This document shows positions 16,730 to 23,986 of a stretch of DNA of 46,062 nucleotides, in pieces. The DNA is from an uncultured Clostridia bacterium (lineage in GTDB: Bacteria; Bacillota; Clostridia; Christensenellales; Borkfalkiaceae). The notes under the pieces were generated by a model. The model searched no databases. It was not told the DNA's origin and was given only the letters and a program-made list of their open reading frames with translations. The position numbers were made by a program, and so were the translations under genes. The stretch's first letter is position 1. Each line of letters begins with the position of its first letter. The stretch lies in NCBI GenBank assembly GCA_944367465.1, contig CALVWO010000006.1, positions 1 to 46,062 of the forward strand. The letters run 5' to 3'.

Positions 16730-17935
16730 TTGGAAAACGTATATATTTTGCAGCCCGTTCTTTCGGACGATTACGCCGTTCTGCATGAGGAGGCTGTCGC
16801 GCTCATCGAGAGCGCGGGCGCCGCTTACGCCGGCACGTTGTACGCGAAAATACGCGAGATCAATCCCGCGACGTTTATCGGGGAAGGAAAACTCGCTGAA
16901 CTCAATGAACTGCTGCGCGGACTGGATGTGACCGTTCTTTTCAACGGCGAACTTTCCCCTTCTCAGACGGTAAATCTTTCGGAAGGACTGGAAGGGAAAA
17001 AGGTCATCGACCGCACGACGCTCATCCTCGACATCTTTGCGCTCCGTGCGGAGAGCAGCGAAGGGAAATTGCAGGTCGAACTGGCGCAGCTCCGCTATCT
17101 CTATCCTCGGTTAAAGGGAAAAGGCGGAGCGCTTTCCCGCCTTGGTGGCGGGATCGGTACGCGCGGTCCCGGCGAAACGCAGCTCGAGACGGATCGGCGG
17201 CATATCCGTTCGCGTATCCGGGCGCTGGAAGAAAAGCTCGACAGGACAGAACAGCGCCGTGATCTTCTCACAAAACGCAGAAAAAAAGACGGCGTCCGTA
17301 CCATTGCGCTCGTCGGGTATACGAATACGGGAAAATCTACGCTTTTAAACGTACTTACAGGGGCGGATGTGTTTGTGAAAGACGCCCTTTTTGCCACGCT
17401 CGATCCCACTTCGCGCCGTCTGGAGATCGACGGCATGGAGTTTTTGCTCGTCGATACAGTCGGATTTTTGCAGGATCTGCCCCATCATCTCATCGACGCA
17501 TTCCGCTCTACGTTGGAGAGCGCGCTGCATTGCGATCTTGCGCTCGTCGTCTGCGACGCAAGCGGCGCGTCCGAAACGCAGTACAGGACGACGATGCAGA
17601 CACTGGAGGATCTCGGGTTTTCCGCGCCCATCCTGCTTGTGATGAACAAGATCGACAAACTTGCGGATGGCGCGGGACTTCCGCGCGACGCTGTCTGTAT
17701 TTCCGCAAAGACGGGAGCGGGGCTCGATACACTGAGAAAGAAAATTTTTGAAATGCTGCGCGATCGTTTTGTGGAGGCAGAGCTCTTTTTCCCCTATGCG
17801 CAGTCGGCAAAATACGGTGCTCTTCGTCCGCTGATTTCCGAACGTGCGATAGAATATGCCGACGACGGTATGCGCGTGCGCGCGGTCATCCCGATCGAAC
17901 ACGCAGAAAAATTCCGTTCCTATATCGTCCGATAG
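16730..17935 (+). CDS. hflX: GTPase HflX
   Basis: HflX is a ribosome-associated GTPase that splits stalled or hibernating 70S particles under stress. The 401-aa product has the N-terminal HflX domain (ATFIGEGKLAELNELL), the linker signature GGGIGTRGPGETQLETDRR near residues 140-158, a coiled linker, and the G domain with GYTNTGKST (G1), DTVGF (G3) and NKID (G4). It begins with TTG at 16730, two nt after the recombinase stop, with GGAGG 13 nt upstream; a later start would remove the N-terminal strand. Probably co-transcribed with the recombinase and ended by the 18004-18038 hairpin. Confidence 0.94.
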   Translation: MENVYILQPVLSDDYAVLHEEAVALIESAGAAYAGTLYAKIREINPATFIGEGKLAELNELLRGLDVTVLFNGELSPSQTVNLSEGLEGKKVIDRTTLILDIFALRAESSEGKLQVELAQLRYLYPRLKGKGGALSRLGGGIGTRGPGETQLETDRRHIRSRIRALEEKLDRTEQRRDLLTKRRKKDGVRTIALVGYTNTGKSTLLNVLTGADVFVKDALFATLDPTSRRLEIDGMEFLLVDTVGFLQDLPHHLIDAFRSTLESALHCDLALVVCDASGASETQYRTTMQTLEDLGFSAPILLVMNKIDKLADGAGLPRDAVCISAKTGAGLDTLRKKIFEMLRDRFVEAELFFPYAQSAKYGALRPLISERAIEYADDGMRVRAVIPIEHAEKFRSYIVR

Positions 17936-18003
17936 CGGCACTCATGTATGCCGCCCCCTTCCGGAAACGAGCGGGGTACTGCAAGCCGTTCTTTTAACGA
18001 TCA

Positions 18004-18038
18004 AAAAAGGGAGAAGAATAGAATTCTTCTCCCTTTTT
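18004..18038. terminator. bidirectional terminator of hflX and the Cys-rich gene
   Basis: A 15-bp perfect inverted repeat (AAAAAGGGAGAAGAA at 18004-18018 and 18024-18038) with a 5-nt loop. T runs lie on both strands, and it sits between convergent genes. Confidence 0.92.
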
Positions 18039-18075
18039 GAGTGCTTTTATTGATGTTTTAAGTCCATAAGGCGCA

Positions 18076-18276
18076 TCAACGCCTCTTTTTTGAATCCCGC
18101 TCGTATTCTGCGGGATCGGTATAGATCTTGTCGATCCTGATCGTTGCATACTCCCGGATGTTCAGGCATTTTCCGCAGTTATCGCAAATTTTATTCGGGT
18201 CGAGATCGCAGACTTCGCATTCCATGCACCCGTCGCACTCTTTTTCGTCATCGAGGACGCACATCTTTCTTTCCAT
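18076..18276 (-). CDS. Cys-rich mini-protein, possible metal binder
   Basis: This 66-aa protein has a dense central cluster: CDGCMECEVCDLDPNKICDN is the core, then CGKC. Eight closely spaced cysteines, in CxxC and CxxCxxC spacing, plus acidic residues suggest binding of zinc or an iron-sulfur centre; which one cannot be told. I recall similar small unnamed proteins in Clostridia but no assigned function. The open frame could start further up, but a promoter with its -10 box 7 nt before ATG 18276 and no ribosome site favour this start and a leaderless mRNA. It is divergent from lexA and convergent with hflX. Confidence 0.72.
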   Translation of the reverse strand: MERKMCVLDDEKECDGCMECEVCDLDPNKICDNCGKCLNIREYATIRIDKIYTDPAEYERDSKKRR

Positions 18277-18283
18277 ATCTATA

Positions 18284-18312
18284 AGTATATCCCCTTCCAT
18301 CGGAAAAAGCAA
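18284..18312 (-). promoter_or_regulatory. promoter of the Cys-rich gene, leaderless
   Basis: On the minus strand TTGCTT (complement 18307-18312), 17 nt, TATACT (complement 18284-18289), then 7 nt to ATG. Confidence 0.6.
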
Positions 18313-18343
18313 GAAAATTTGATAATTTTTTCTGAAAATTTTA

Positions 18344-18357
18344 GAACAAATGTTTGC
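18344..18357 (+). promoter_or_regulatory. LexA (SOS) box
   Basis: GAACAAATGTTTGC contains GAAC-N4-GTTT, matching the Gram-positive LexA operator (GAAC-N4-GTTY). It overlaps the -35 box of the lexA promoter, as expected for LexA autorepression. Confidence 0.8.
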
Positions 18358-18382
18358 AATTTTATATGGAGTGTGTTATAAT
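18354..18382 (+). promoter_or_regulatory. lexA promoter
   Basis: TTGCAA at 18354-18359, a 17-nt spacer and TATAAT at 18377-18382, followed by AAGGAGG and ATG 18403. Confidence 0.8.
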
Positions 18383-18402
18383 GAGAAAAAGGAGGTATCT
18401 CC

Positions 18403-19008
18403 ATGCTCAGTCAGCGCAAACTCGACGAAGTGCTCGCTTTCATCAACAGATATACAGACGAAAACGGATTCCCGCCAACCGTGCGTGATATGTGCCGTGA
18501 GCTCGGCATCAAATCGACGGCAACGGCTTACGACTACATCAATCGGCTCAAAGAACAGGGACATCTTGAAAAGGCGGAAGGGAAAAAACGCGCCGTCGCG
18601 CTCAAGAGCACGGGCGGTACGGTGCGCGTGCCGCTCATCGGCACCGTTACCGCAGGTACCCCTATTCTTGCCACGGAAAATTACGACGGATATTATGTAC
18701 TCCCCTCTGCCGAGTTTTCGGGCGACGGGCTGTTTCTTCTGACCGTACAGGGCGACAGTATGATCAAAGCCGGCATTTTCAGCGGCGATAAGATCGTCGT
18801 CAGGAAACAGGAGACTGCCGAAAACGGCGATATCGTCGTTGCAATGTTTGACGACGGCATTTCGGAGGGCGCAACGGTCAAACGGTTTTACCGCCGTGCC
18901 GGCAAATTTGTTCTGCATCCGGAGAACGACGCTCTGACCGACTATGTCCTCGACGAGGTGACCATTCTCGGAAAAGTTGTCGGGCTCATCCGTTCGAATA
19001 TCAACTGA
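18403..19008 (+). CDS. lexA: SOS repressor LexA
   Basis: LexA represses DNA-damage genes and cleaves itself when RecA is activated. The 201-aa product has an N-terminal winged helix (PPTVRDMCRELGIKSTATAY, residues 24-43) and a C-terminal S24 peptidase domain. The self-cleavage pair is A84-G85 in VTAGTP, the nucleophile Ser119 is in QGDSM and the general base Lys160 is in ATVKRF. Start and expression are fixed by AAGGAGG and the promoter with its own SOS box. The ribosome site sits in a small GGAG/CTCC hairpin just before ATG, which may dampen translation. Confidence 0.97.
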   Translation: MLSQRKLDEVLAFINRYTDENGFPPTVRDMCRELGIKSTATAYDYINRLKEQGHLEKAEGKKRAVALKSTGGTVRVPLIGTVTAGTPILATENYDGYYVLPSAEFSGDGLFLLTVQGDSMIKAGIFSGDKIVVRKQETAENGDIVVAMFDDGISEGATVKRFYRRAGKFVLHPENDALTDYVLDEVTILGKVVGLIRSNIN

Positions 19009-19030
19009 AAACAAATGAATACAAACAACA

Positions 19031-19066
19031 AAAAAAACGCAACCCCGAGAGGTTGCGTTTTTTTTT
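19031..19066. terminator. bidirectional terminator of lexA and rluB
   Basis: ACGCAACC (19038-19045) pairs with 19052-19059 across a 6-nt loop, flanked by A8 and T9 runs. It serves the convergent lexA and rluB genes and overlaps the last codon of rluB. Confidence 0.92.
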
Positions 19067-19769
19067 ACAGATTTTTCAGATAGAAAACTTCATCCTGTGT
19101 GAGTTTTCGGACTTTCCCGCGATCGAGCCCGCTCAGCGTGAGCTCGCCGATCCTGATGCGTTTGAGGAAGTCGACGTTCTTTCCGACGACTTCAAACATG
19201 CGTCTGATCTCGCGGTTTTTCCCTTCCGTAAGTACAACGTGGAGTTTTGTATATTTTTTGTTCGTCTCCATGACCGTCACTTTGCATTTTTTCGTGACGA
19301 CGCCGCGTTCGATCTCTACGCCTGCACGAAGGCGGTTTAACTGTATGTCGGTGATCGAGCCCTCGATGCGCACGAGATACGTCTTAGTAATTTCGCTTTG
19401 CGGTGCGGTCAGACGATAGGCGAGCTCGCCGTCGTTTGTGAGGATGAGCATGCCCTCTGTGTCGTAGTCGAGCCGTCCGACGGGAAAAACGCGACCTGCT
19501 CCCGCAGGGAGAAGATCCATGACCGTTTTTCTGCCCTTATCGTCGGAGACGGTGCAAACGTATCCTTTTGGCTTGTTGAGGAGATAATATTCATACTTGA
19601 CTTTATGGGAAAGCGTCTTTCCGTCAAGCATGACGGTATCGGAGGGCGTGACGTCGTCCCCCGCTTTGGCGACCTTTCCGTTGATGGTGACCCGCCCTTC
19701 CGCGACGATCTCGTCGCATCCGCGGCGGGAAGCCACGCCTTGTTCCGCGAGAAATTTGTTGATGCGCAT
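19065..19769 (-). CDS. rluB: RluB-family 23S rRNA pseudouridine synthase
   Basis: This 234-aa enzyme has an N-terminal S4 RNA-binding domain (MRINKFLAEQGVASRRGCDE) and the RluB/E/F catalytic motif GRLDYDTEGMLIL, with the catalytic Asp in RLD. LNKPKGYVCT and KNREIRRMFE support the family. RluB modifies a uridine in helix 89 of 23S rRNA; exact target here is by homology. GGAAG lies 7-11 nt before ATG. It is last in a run of genes starting at the site-2 protease, the usual clostridial order. Confidence 0.92.
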   Translation of the reverse strand: MRINKFLAEQGVASRRGCDEIVAEGRVTINGKVAKAGDDVTPSDTVMLDGKTLSHKVKYEYYLLNKPKGYVCTVSDDKGRKTVMDLLPAGAGRVFPVGRLDYDTEGMLILTNDGELAYRLTAPQSEITKTYLVRIEGSITDIQLNRLRAGVEIERGVVTKKCKVTVMETNKKYTKLHVVLTEGKNREIRRMFEVVGKNVDFLKRIRIGELTLSGLDRGKVRKLTQDEVFYLKNL

Positions 19770-19790
19770 AGTTTTCTTCCGTGTTTTGTA

Positions 19791-20795
19791 TTACCGTTCC
19801 ATCATATACAAATTCTGCGAAAAAAGCAAGCGATTCTCCAGGAGTATCCGCATTTGTCCTGCGATTTCCCCTTCCGATGCGGGAAGCGGGTCGGTCAGCG
19901 CGATCTCGCGGCACACGGTTTCCCGTTCTCTTTGCGTGAGCGGATAGGAAAAATCGTACTCGGCACGGCAGCCCTCAACGCATTCGCCGCGGGAACACAG
20001 TTCCGTCAGGGTGTAATCGTGAAAAGCATTGTCGAGGATCGCCGCAGAACGTTCATACATCGAAGGACTGTTCAGGACGACGGAGACGACCGTCATGCCG
20101 TTCCGCTCCGCCCCCGTTACGAGGCATCGCCCCGCTTCGGAAGTAAAACCCGTCTTTATGCCGATGGCGCCGTCGTATGTGCTCAGCATTTTATTCTTGT
20201 TTGTCCATCCGCGCGGCGCGTAATATCTGGTAGATACGATCGTGCGGAATACCGCGTTTTGCATGGCGTGCGCTGCAATGAGCGCCAGATCGCGCGCTGT
20301 CGTGCGGTGTTCTGCGGCAGGCAGTCCGTGCGGATTGGAGAATACGCTGTCTGATGCCCCCATAAATGCCGCCCGAACGGTCATTTCATGTGCGAAAGCG
20401 GAAATGCTCCCGCTGTGATGGAGCGCCAATGCGACGGCGGCGTCGTTCCCGGAGCGCAGCATGAGTCCGTAAAGCAGTTCCTCGACGGTATATTTTTCTC
20501 CCGCGCGGAGATAGATGCTCGAGCCCTCCGTTCCGGCAGCCTCGGCGGGGATCTCGACTACGTCGGTCAAGTCACAGTCCTCGATGACGATGATCGCCGT
20601 GAGCACTTTTGTGGTGCTTGCCATCGGAAGAGGCAATGCTGCGTTTTCGGCGTGCAGGATACGACGGGAGGAGACTTCGACGACGCATTCCGCTTTGGAA
20701 AAGTTCCCCTCCGCGTCCGCTCGAACGCCGTACAAGGGCAGAACTGCGCAAAGCATCGCCGCAGCCGCAAGCGCTCCGCAGAGGAATTTATTCAT
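19791..20795 (-). CDS. D-alanyl-D-alanine carboxypeptidase (PBP5 family), first copy
   Basis: A 334-aa penicillin-binding protein that trims the terminal D-Ala of muropeptides. It has an N-terminal hydrophobic signal segment and the serine peptidase S11 triad: SxxK in MASTTK, SxN in RSGND, and KTG in GIKTGFT. A DacB/DacF role in spore cortex is likely from the context (next to ytfJ, as in other Clostridia). ATG 20795 is preferred over an upstream TTG because it overlaps the ytfJ stop by 8 nt, typical of coupled genes. A second S11 gene lies at 27095-28255. Confidence 0.9.
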   Translation of the reverse strand: MNKFLCGALAAAAMLCAVLPLYGVRADAEGNFSKAECVVEVSSRRILHAENAALPLPMASTTKVLTAIIVIEDCDLTDVVEIPAEAAGTEGSSIYLRAGEKYTVEELLYGLMLRSGNDAAVALALHHSGSISAFAHEMTVRAAFMGASDSVFSNPHGLPAAEHRTTARDLALIAAHAMQNAVFRTIVSTRYYAPRGWTNKNKMLSTYDGAIGIKTGFTSEAGRCLVTGAERNGMTVVSVVLNSPSMYERSAAILDNAFHDYTLTELCSRGECVEGCRAEYDFSYPLTQRERETVCREIALTDPLPASEGEIAGQMRILLENRLLFSQNLYMMER

Positions 20796-21156
20796 CGCTG
20801 CGTTTGACAAGTTTTCCGATGAGGTCGCCTGCCTTTTCGATGAGACCGTCGAGCGGGTCGTCCGTAACGCGGACGATCCTGCATTCCTTGCCGTCGTCGA
20901 TGAGGAATCCCGCAGGTTTTACGTTGACGACCGTTCCTGCGCCGCCTGCAAACGGCAGGCATTCGTCGTTTTCGATCTTTTTGACCTCCCCGTATTCTCC
21001 TCCGCCGGAGAGATACCCCATCGTCACCTTTGTAAACGGAATGACCTGCGCGCCGCTCGCCGTGACGACGGGACTGCCGATTACGGTATTTACGTCCACG
21101 AGTCCGGTCAGTTTTTCTGCCGTCTTTTCCATGATGCTGTCAATTTTTTTATCCAT
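20788..21156 (-). CDS. ytfJ: GerW-family sporulation protein YtfJ
   Basis: This 122-aa protein has the family features: IGSPVVTASGAQVIPFTKVT, the glycine-rich GYLSGGGEYG, and FAGGAGTVVNVKPAGFL. In Bacillus, YtfJ (GerW) is needed for proper spore germination and is made in the forespore. A GGAGG site lies about 10 nt upstream of ATG. It overlaps the DUF2953 gene by 49 nt upstream and the dac start by 8 nt downstream, giving a tight unit equivalent to Bacillus ytfI-ytfJ plus a dac gene. Confidence 0.93.
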   Translation of the reverse strand: MDKKIDSIMEKTAEKLTGLVDVNTVIGSPVVTASGAQVIPFTKVTMGYLSGGGEYGEVKKIENDECLPFAGGAGTVVNVKPAGFLIDDGKECRIVRVTDDPLDGLIEKAGDLIGKLVKRSDE

Positions 21157-21683
21157 ACGATCATACCCTCCAATACTTTTTTTGTGAGCGCTACTGCAAG
21201 CACGAGCCCGTTCAGAACGACTGCCGCACGGATGGAAAATTTAAGGCATTTTTCGTTATGCAGCAGCGACCGTGCTTTGAGCGAAAGGAAACTGTGACTC
21301 TCCCTTAATATGGAAAAAGCCGTACCTGCCGCCAGATTCATGAGCGTTGCTACAAGAATTCCCTTGGGTTCGTCTGCTCCGTCCGTTTCTACGATCTGAT
21401 GAAAGCGCCATAACTGGAACCCTTTTGTGATCTCAAACTGTTTGCGCGCGTTCGCCATTTCGGAATACGGCAGAAGGAATGCTTTTTTCTTTGTAAGATG
21501 AAAGATGAGCCCTTCCGCCCGCAGTTGGGCGTATCCTCCGAAAAGTTTGAGTTTGTGAAAGAGCGAGATGCAGAACCAGGCACGGTTTTCCGCGACGTCC
21601 GCATAGGCGTCTATATACAAAAATACAGGAAACAGAAAGAGCGCCGTGCTCACGAAGAACGAATATACAAAAAATTCGCCCAT
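21108..21683 (-). CDS. DUF2953 membrane protein (YtfI-like)
   Basis: This 191-aa protein starts with a hydrophobic segment (residues 4-26) and has the DUF2953 layout: N-terminal anchor, a beta-rich stretch about KLKLFGGYAQL, then C-terminal helices. The position before ytfJ matches ytfI in Bacillus. Its function is not established; a sporulation role is inferred from the neighbour. ATG 21683 has no ribosome site and lies inside the 3' arm of an intrinsic terminator, whose T run codes for Phe-Phe. A later GTG would cut the membrane segment. Confidence 0.7.
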   Translation of the reverse strand: MGEFFVYSFFVSTALFLFPVFLYIDAYADVAENRAWFCISLFHKLKLFGGYAQLRAEGLIFHLTKKKAFLLPYSEMANARKQFEITKGFQLWRFHQIVETDGADEPKGILVATLMNLAAGTAFSILRESHSFLSLKARSLLHNEKCLKFSIRAAVVLNGLVLAVALTKKVLEGMIVWIKKLTASWKRRQKN

Positions 21684-21702
21684 ATCCGTAATATGGGCGA
21701 AT
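21669..21702 (-). terminator. scpB terminator containing the next start codon
   Basis: On the minus strand, a perfect 12-bp stem (ATTCGCCCATAT, complement 21691-21702, with 21674-21685), a 5-nt loop and a T6 run. The DUF2953 ATG (21683-21681) is part of the 3' arm. Confidence 0.8.
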
Positions 21703-21720
21703 GCGTTAAAAATATGTAAT

Positions 21721-22416
21721 TTAATCGATTTTGACGATGTCCGCGTCGTCGAGCCCCTTCAGGAAATCCGGGATCTCGTATCCGCTGCCCTCCTCTTCGG
21801 GCTTTTTCTTTTTCTCCGCAGCCGGCGCGTTTTCCTCCGTCTCTTCGGGCGGAAGTTCGTCGCGGGCATAGAGGTAATTGTCGTGATCTTCCTCAGCATG
21901 GGAGATCGCAGCCATCAAGGTATCGTAATCGGGCAGTTCTTCCAGAGAATGCAGCTTGAACCGCTTGAGGAATTCGTCCGTCGTTGCGAACAGAACGGGT
22001 CTGCCGACGGCGTCCTTTCTGCCGCACGGATAAATGAGATTGAGATCAAGGAGCGCGTTGACGGCATAATCGCTGTTCAGACCGCGCAGGAGTTCGATCT
22101 CCGTACGGGTGATGGGCTGTTTATAGGCAATGATGGCAACCGTTTCGAGGATGGTACGCGTAAGCTCTTTTTCGCGGATCGGATTGAGAACTGCGGAGAC
22201 CCCTTCCTTATATTTCGGATTGGAACCGAGCTGTGCCTTTTTGTTGAATTCGAGGAGCTGGATGCCGCCGTCCTCCCCGTATTTTTTCTGGAGTTCTTTG
22301 AGCGACTTTTTGACTTCCCCTTCCGTTACGTTGAGCTTTTCGGCAATGTCCGCAATGGGCACGCTCTTGCCGGAGGCAAACAGGATCGCCTCAATCGTAT
22401 TCGTCAATATTTCCAA
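21721..22416 (-). CDS. scpB: condensin subunit ScpB
   Basis: ScpB binds the kleisin ScpA and together with SMC compacts and segregates the chromosome. The 231-aa product has the two winged-helix domains of the family: ILTNTIEAILFASGKSVPI at the start and TVAIIAYKQPITRTEIELLRG in the second domain, then GRPVLFATTDEFL. The C-terminal 60 residues are an acidic and Lys-rich tail. It overlaps scpA by 26 nt and ends in the hairpin that holds the DUF2953 start codon. Confidence 0.95.
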   Translation of the reverse strand: MEILTNTIEAILFASGKSVPIADIAEKLNVTEGEVKKSLKELQKKYGEDGGIQLLEFNKKAQLGSNPKYKEGVSAVLNPIREKELTRTILETVAIIAYKQPITRTEIELLRGLNSDYAVNALLDLNLIYPCGRKDAVGRPVLFATTDEFLKRFKLHSLEELPDYDTLMAAISHAEEDHDNYLYARDELPPEETEENAPAAEKKKKPEEEGSGYEIPDFLKGLDDADIVKID

Positions 22417-23209
22417 GGTCAGCCTCCTTGTCTCTGTCGGGATTGAGCGAGATGGTGATCTCGCCGAATTCTTGCTCCTGCTTTACATGCAAAAACTGAT
22501 ATTTGAGAAGCTCCAGGATCGCCTGAAAGGTCGTGATGATCTCCGGTTTGGTGAAATCGCGCGTGAAGAGTTCCTCGAACTGAACTTCTTTCCGCTCTTC
22601 GAGACATTCCAGAACGAATTGGATCTTTTCTTCCACGGTAAAAGAATCCCGCGGGATCTCGCGCACTTCGTCCTCTTTGAGCGCCTCTTCCCGCTTGAGC
22701 AGGAGAGCGGAATACGCGGAAATGAGACCGTCGAGCGTAAGTTTGTCCATGGTGAAAACAGTACGCGTTTCACCGACGTCTTTATCGGGTTCCTTGAAAT
22801 AGAAGCCGATCGTTTCGAGCTCTTTGAGTTTTTTTGTTTCCTCTTTGATGAGGCGGTATTCTTCGAGCGCGCGGATAAGTTCTGCCTTGTCGTCCTCGAT
22901 CTCCTGATCGAGTTCCGGATCTTCGAGGATATTTGGCACGAGCGCCTGCGCTTTGATCTTGATGATCGTCGCGGCAATGTTGAGATATTCGCTCACCTTG
23001 TCTACGTCGAGATACGGAAGTCCTTTCATATAGTCGAGGAACTGTTCCGTGACCTGCGAAACGAATACGTCCTTGATCTCGATTTCTTCGCGGTTGATGA
23101 GATACAAAAGAAGATCGAGCGGCCCTTCGAAGTTGTTGAGGACGGTCGTATAGTCGACGTTCGATTCAAATTTTTCGCTGATGGATCTGATCCTCTCCTG
23201 ATCTACCAC
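22391..23209 (-). CDS. scpA: condensin kleisin subunit ScpA
   Basis: ScpA is the kleisin that bridges SMC heads and binds ScpB. The 272-aa product has the family N-terminus NNFEGPLDLLLYLINREEIEI and a C-terminal winged helix (ITTFQAILELLKYQFL). GTG 23209 is chosen over the earlier TTG 23242 because GGGGG lies 8 nt upstream and the GTG overlaps the stop of the protease gene by 7 nt. The middle is charged and helical, as expected for a kleisin. Confidence 0.94.
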   Translation of the reverse strand: MVDQERIRSISEKFESNVDYTTVLNNFEGPLDLLLYLINREEIEIKDVFVSQVTEQFLDYMKGLPYLDVDKVSEYLNIAATIIKIKAQALVPNILEDPELDQEIEDDKAELIRALEEYRLIKEETKKLKELETIGFYFKEPDKDVGETRTVFTMDKLTLDGLISAYSALLLKREEALKEDEVREIPRDSFTVEEKIQFVLECLEERKEVQFEELFTRDFTKPEIITTFQAILELLKYQFLHVKQEQEFGEITISLNPDRDKEADLGNIDEYD

Positions 23210-23889
23210 GGAATCAACCCCCAAAGCGCGCGGATCGGCCAACCGAGATAATCGGTCGCGAACGTCATGAACCAGCCGAGAATATCGAAACTGCTCATCT
23301 GCAATACGCCGAAACGCACAAAAATGTCACACAGAAAGCTCTCTGCAATGAGTGCGAGCAGGATCATCTGCCCGTATCTGTAAAGGAACTGATACACCTT
23401 TCCCTTGCGTGTATCTACCGCGTCGAGGATGCGGAATCCGTCCAGCGGATTGAGCGGAAGAAGATTGAACACGAAAAAGGAAAGGTTATATGCAAATAAA
23501 AACGATGTGAGATAGTAAAAAAAGTCGAACAGGAACGGCACGTCGGGCATATAAAAGACCACGACGAGGAGGAGCGGATAAAGGAGAAACGCCATAAGAT
23601 AATTCATGACGATGCCCGCGCTTGCCGTGAGTCCCAATCCGAGCCGATAGCGCCTGAAATTGCTGGGATTGATCGCAACCGGTTTCGCCCAGCCGAATCC
23701 GACGAGCGTAAAGCACAACAGCCCCACCGGGTCGAAATGGCGGAGCGGATCCAGCGAGAGCCTTCCGCTCCATTTGGGCGTGGGATCGCCGCAGCGGTAA
23801 GCCACGTATGCATGCGCAAATTCGTGCAGCGTGAGAACGACCACGACGGCGCAGAAGGATGCGAGAAGTTCGATAAGGTAATCCAGCAT
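23203..23889 (-). CDS. site-2 protease (M50 family) membrane protein
   Basis: A 228-aa membrane protein with the zinc motif HEFAH at about residues 25-29 in the first membrane helix, and the second metal motif NPLDGFRILD near residue 160. These define the compact M50B site-2 proteases that often precede scpA in Clostridia; the substrate is unknown. About five membrane segments are visible. The frame is open further upstream, but ATG 23889 sits right before the first helix and 7 nt after a TATAAT box, so the mRNA is probably leaderless. Confidence 0.88.
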   Translation of the reverse strand: MLDYLIELLASFCAVVVVLTLHEFAHAYVAYRCGDPTPKWSGRLSLDPLRHFDPVGLLCFTLVGFGWAKPVAINPSNFRRYRLGLGLTASAGIVMNYLMAFLLYPLLLVVVFYMPDVPFLFDFFYYLTSFLFAYNLSFFVFNLLPLNPLDGFRILDAVDTRKGKVYQFLYRYGQMILLALIAESFLCDIFVRFGVLQMSSFDILGWFMTFATDYLGWPIRALWGLIPW

Positions 23890-23896
23890 TTCCACT

Positions 23897-23925
23897 ATTA
23901 TATAGGATTTCCTGAAAAAATGCAA
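23897..23925 (-). promoter_or_regulatory. promoter of the site-2 protease-scpAB unit, leaderless
   Basis: TTGCAT (complement 23920-23925), 17 nt, TATAAT (complement 23897-23902), then 7 nt to ATG. The layout is identical to that of nadK. Confidence 0.8.
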
Positions 23926-23986
23926 GGGAATGTTTGCCGTGCGACAAAATTCTCTACAAGAAAATGCGTGTTTTTCCCGTCCCCCA

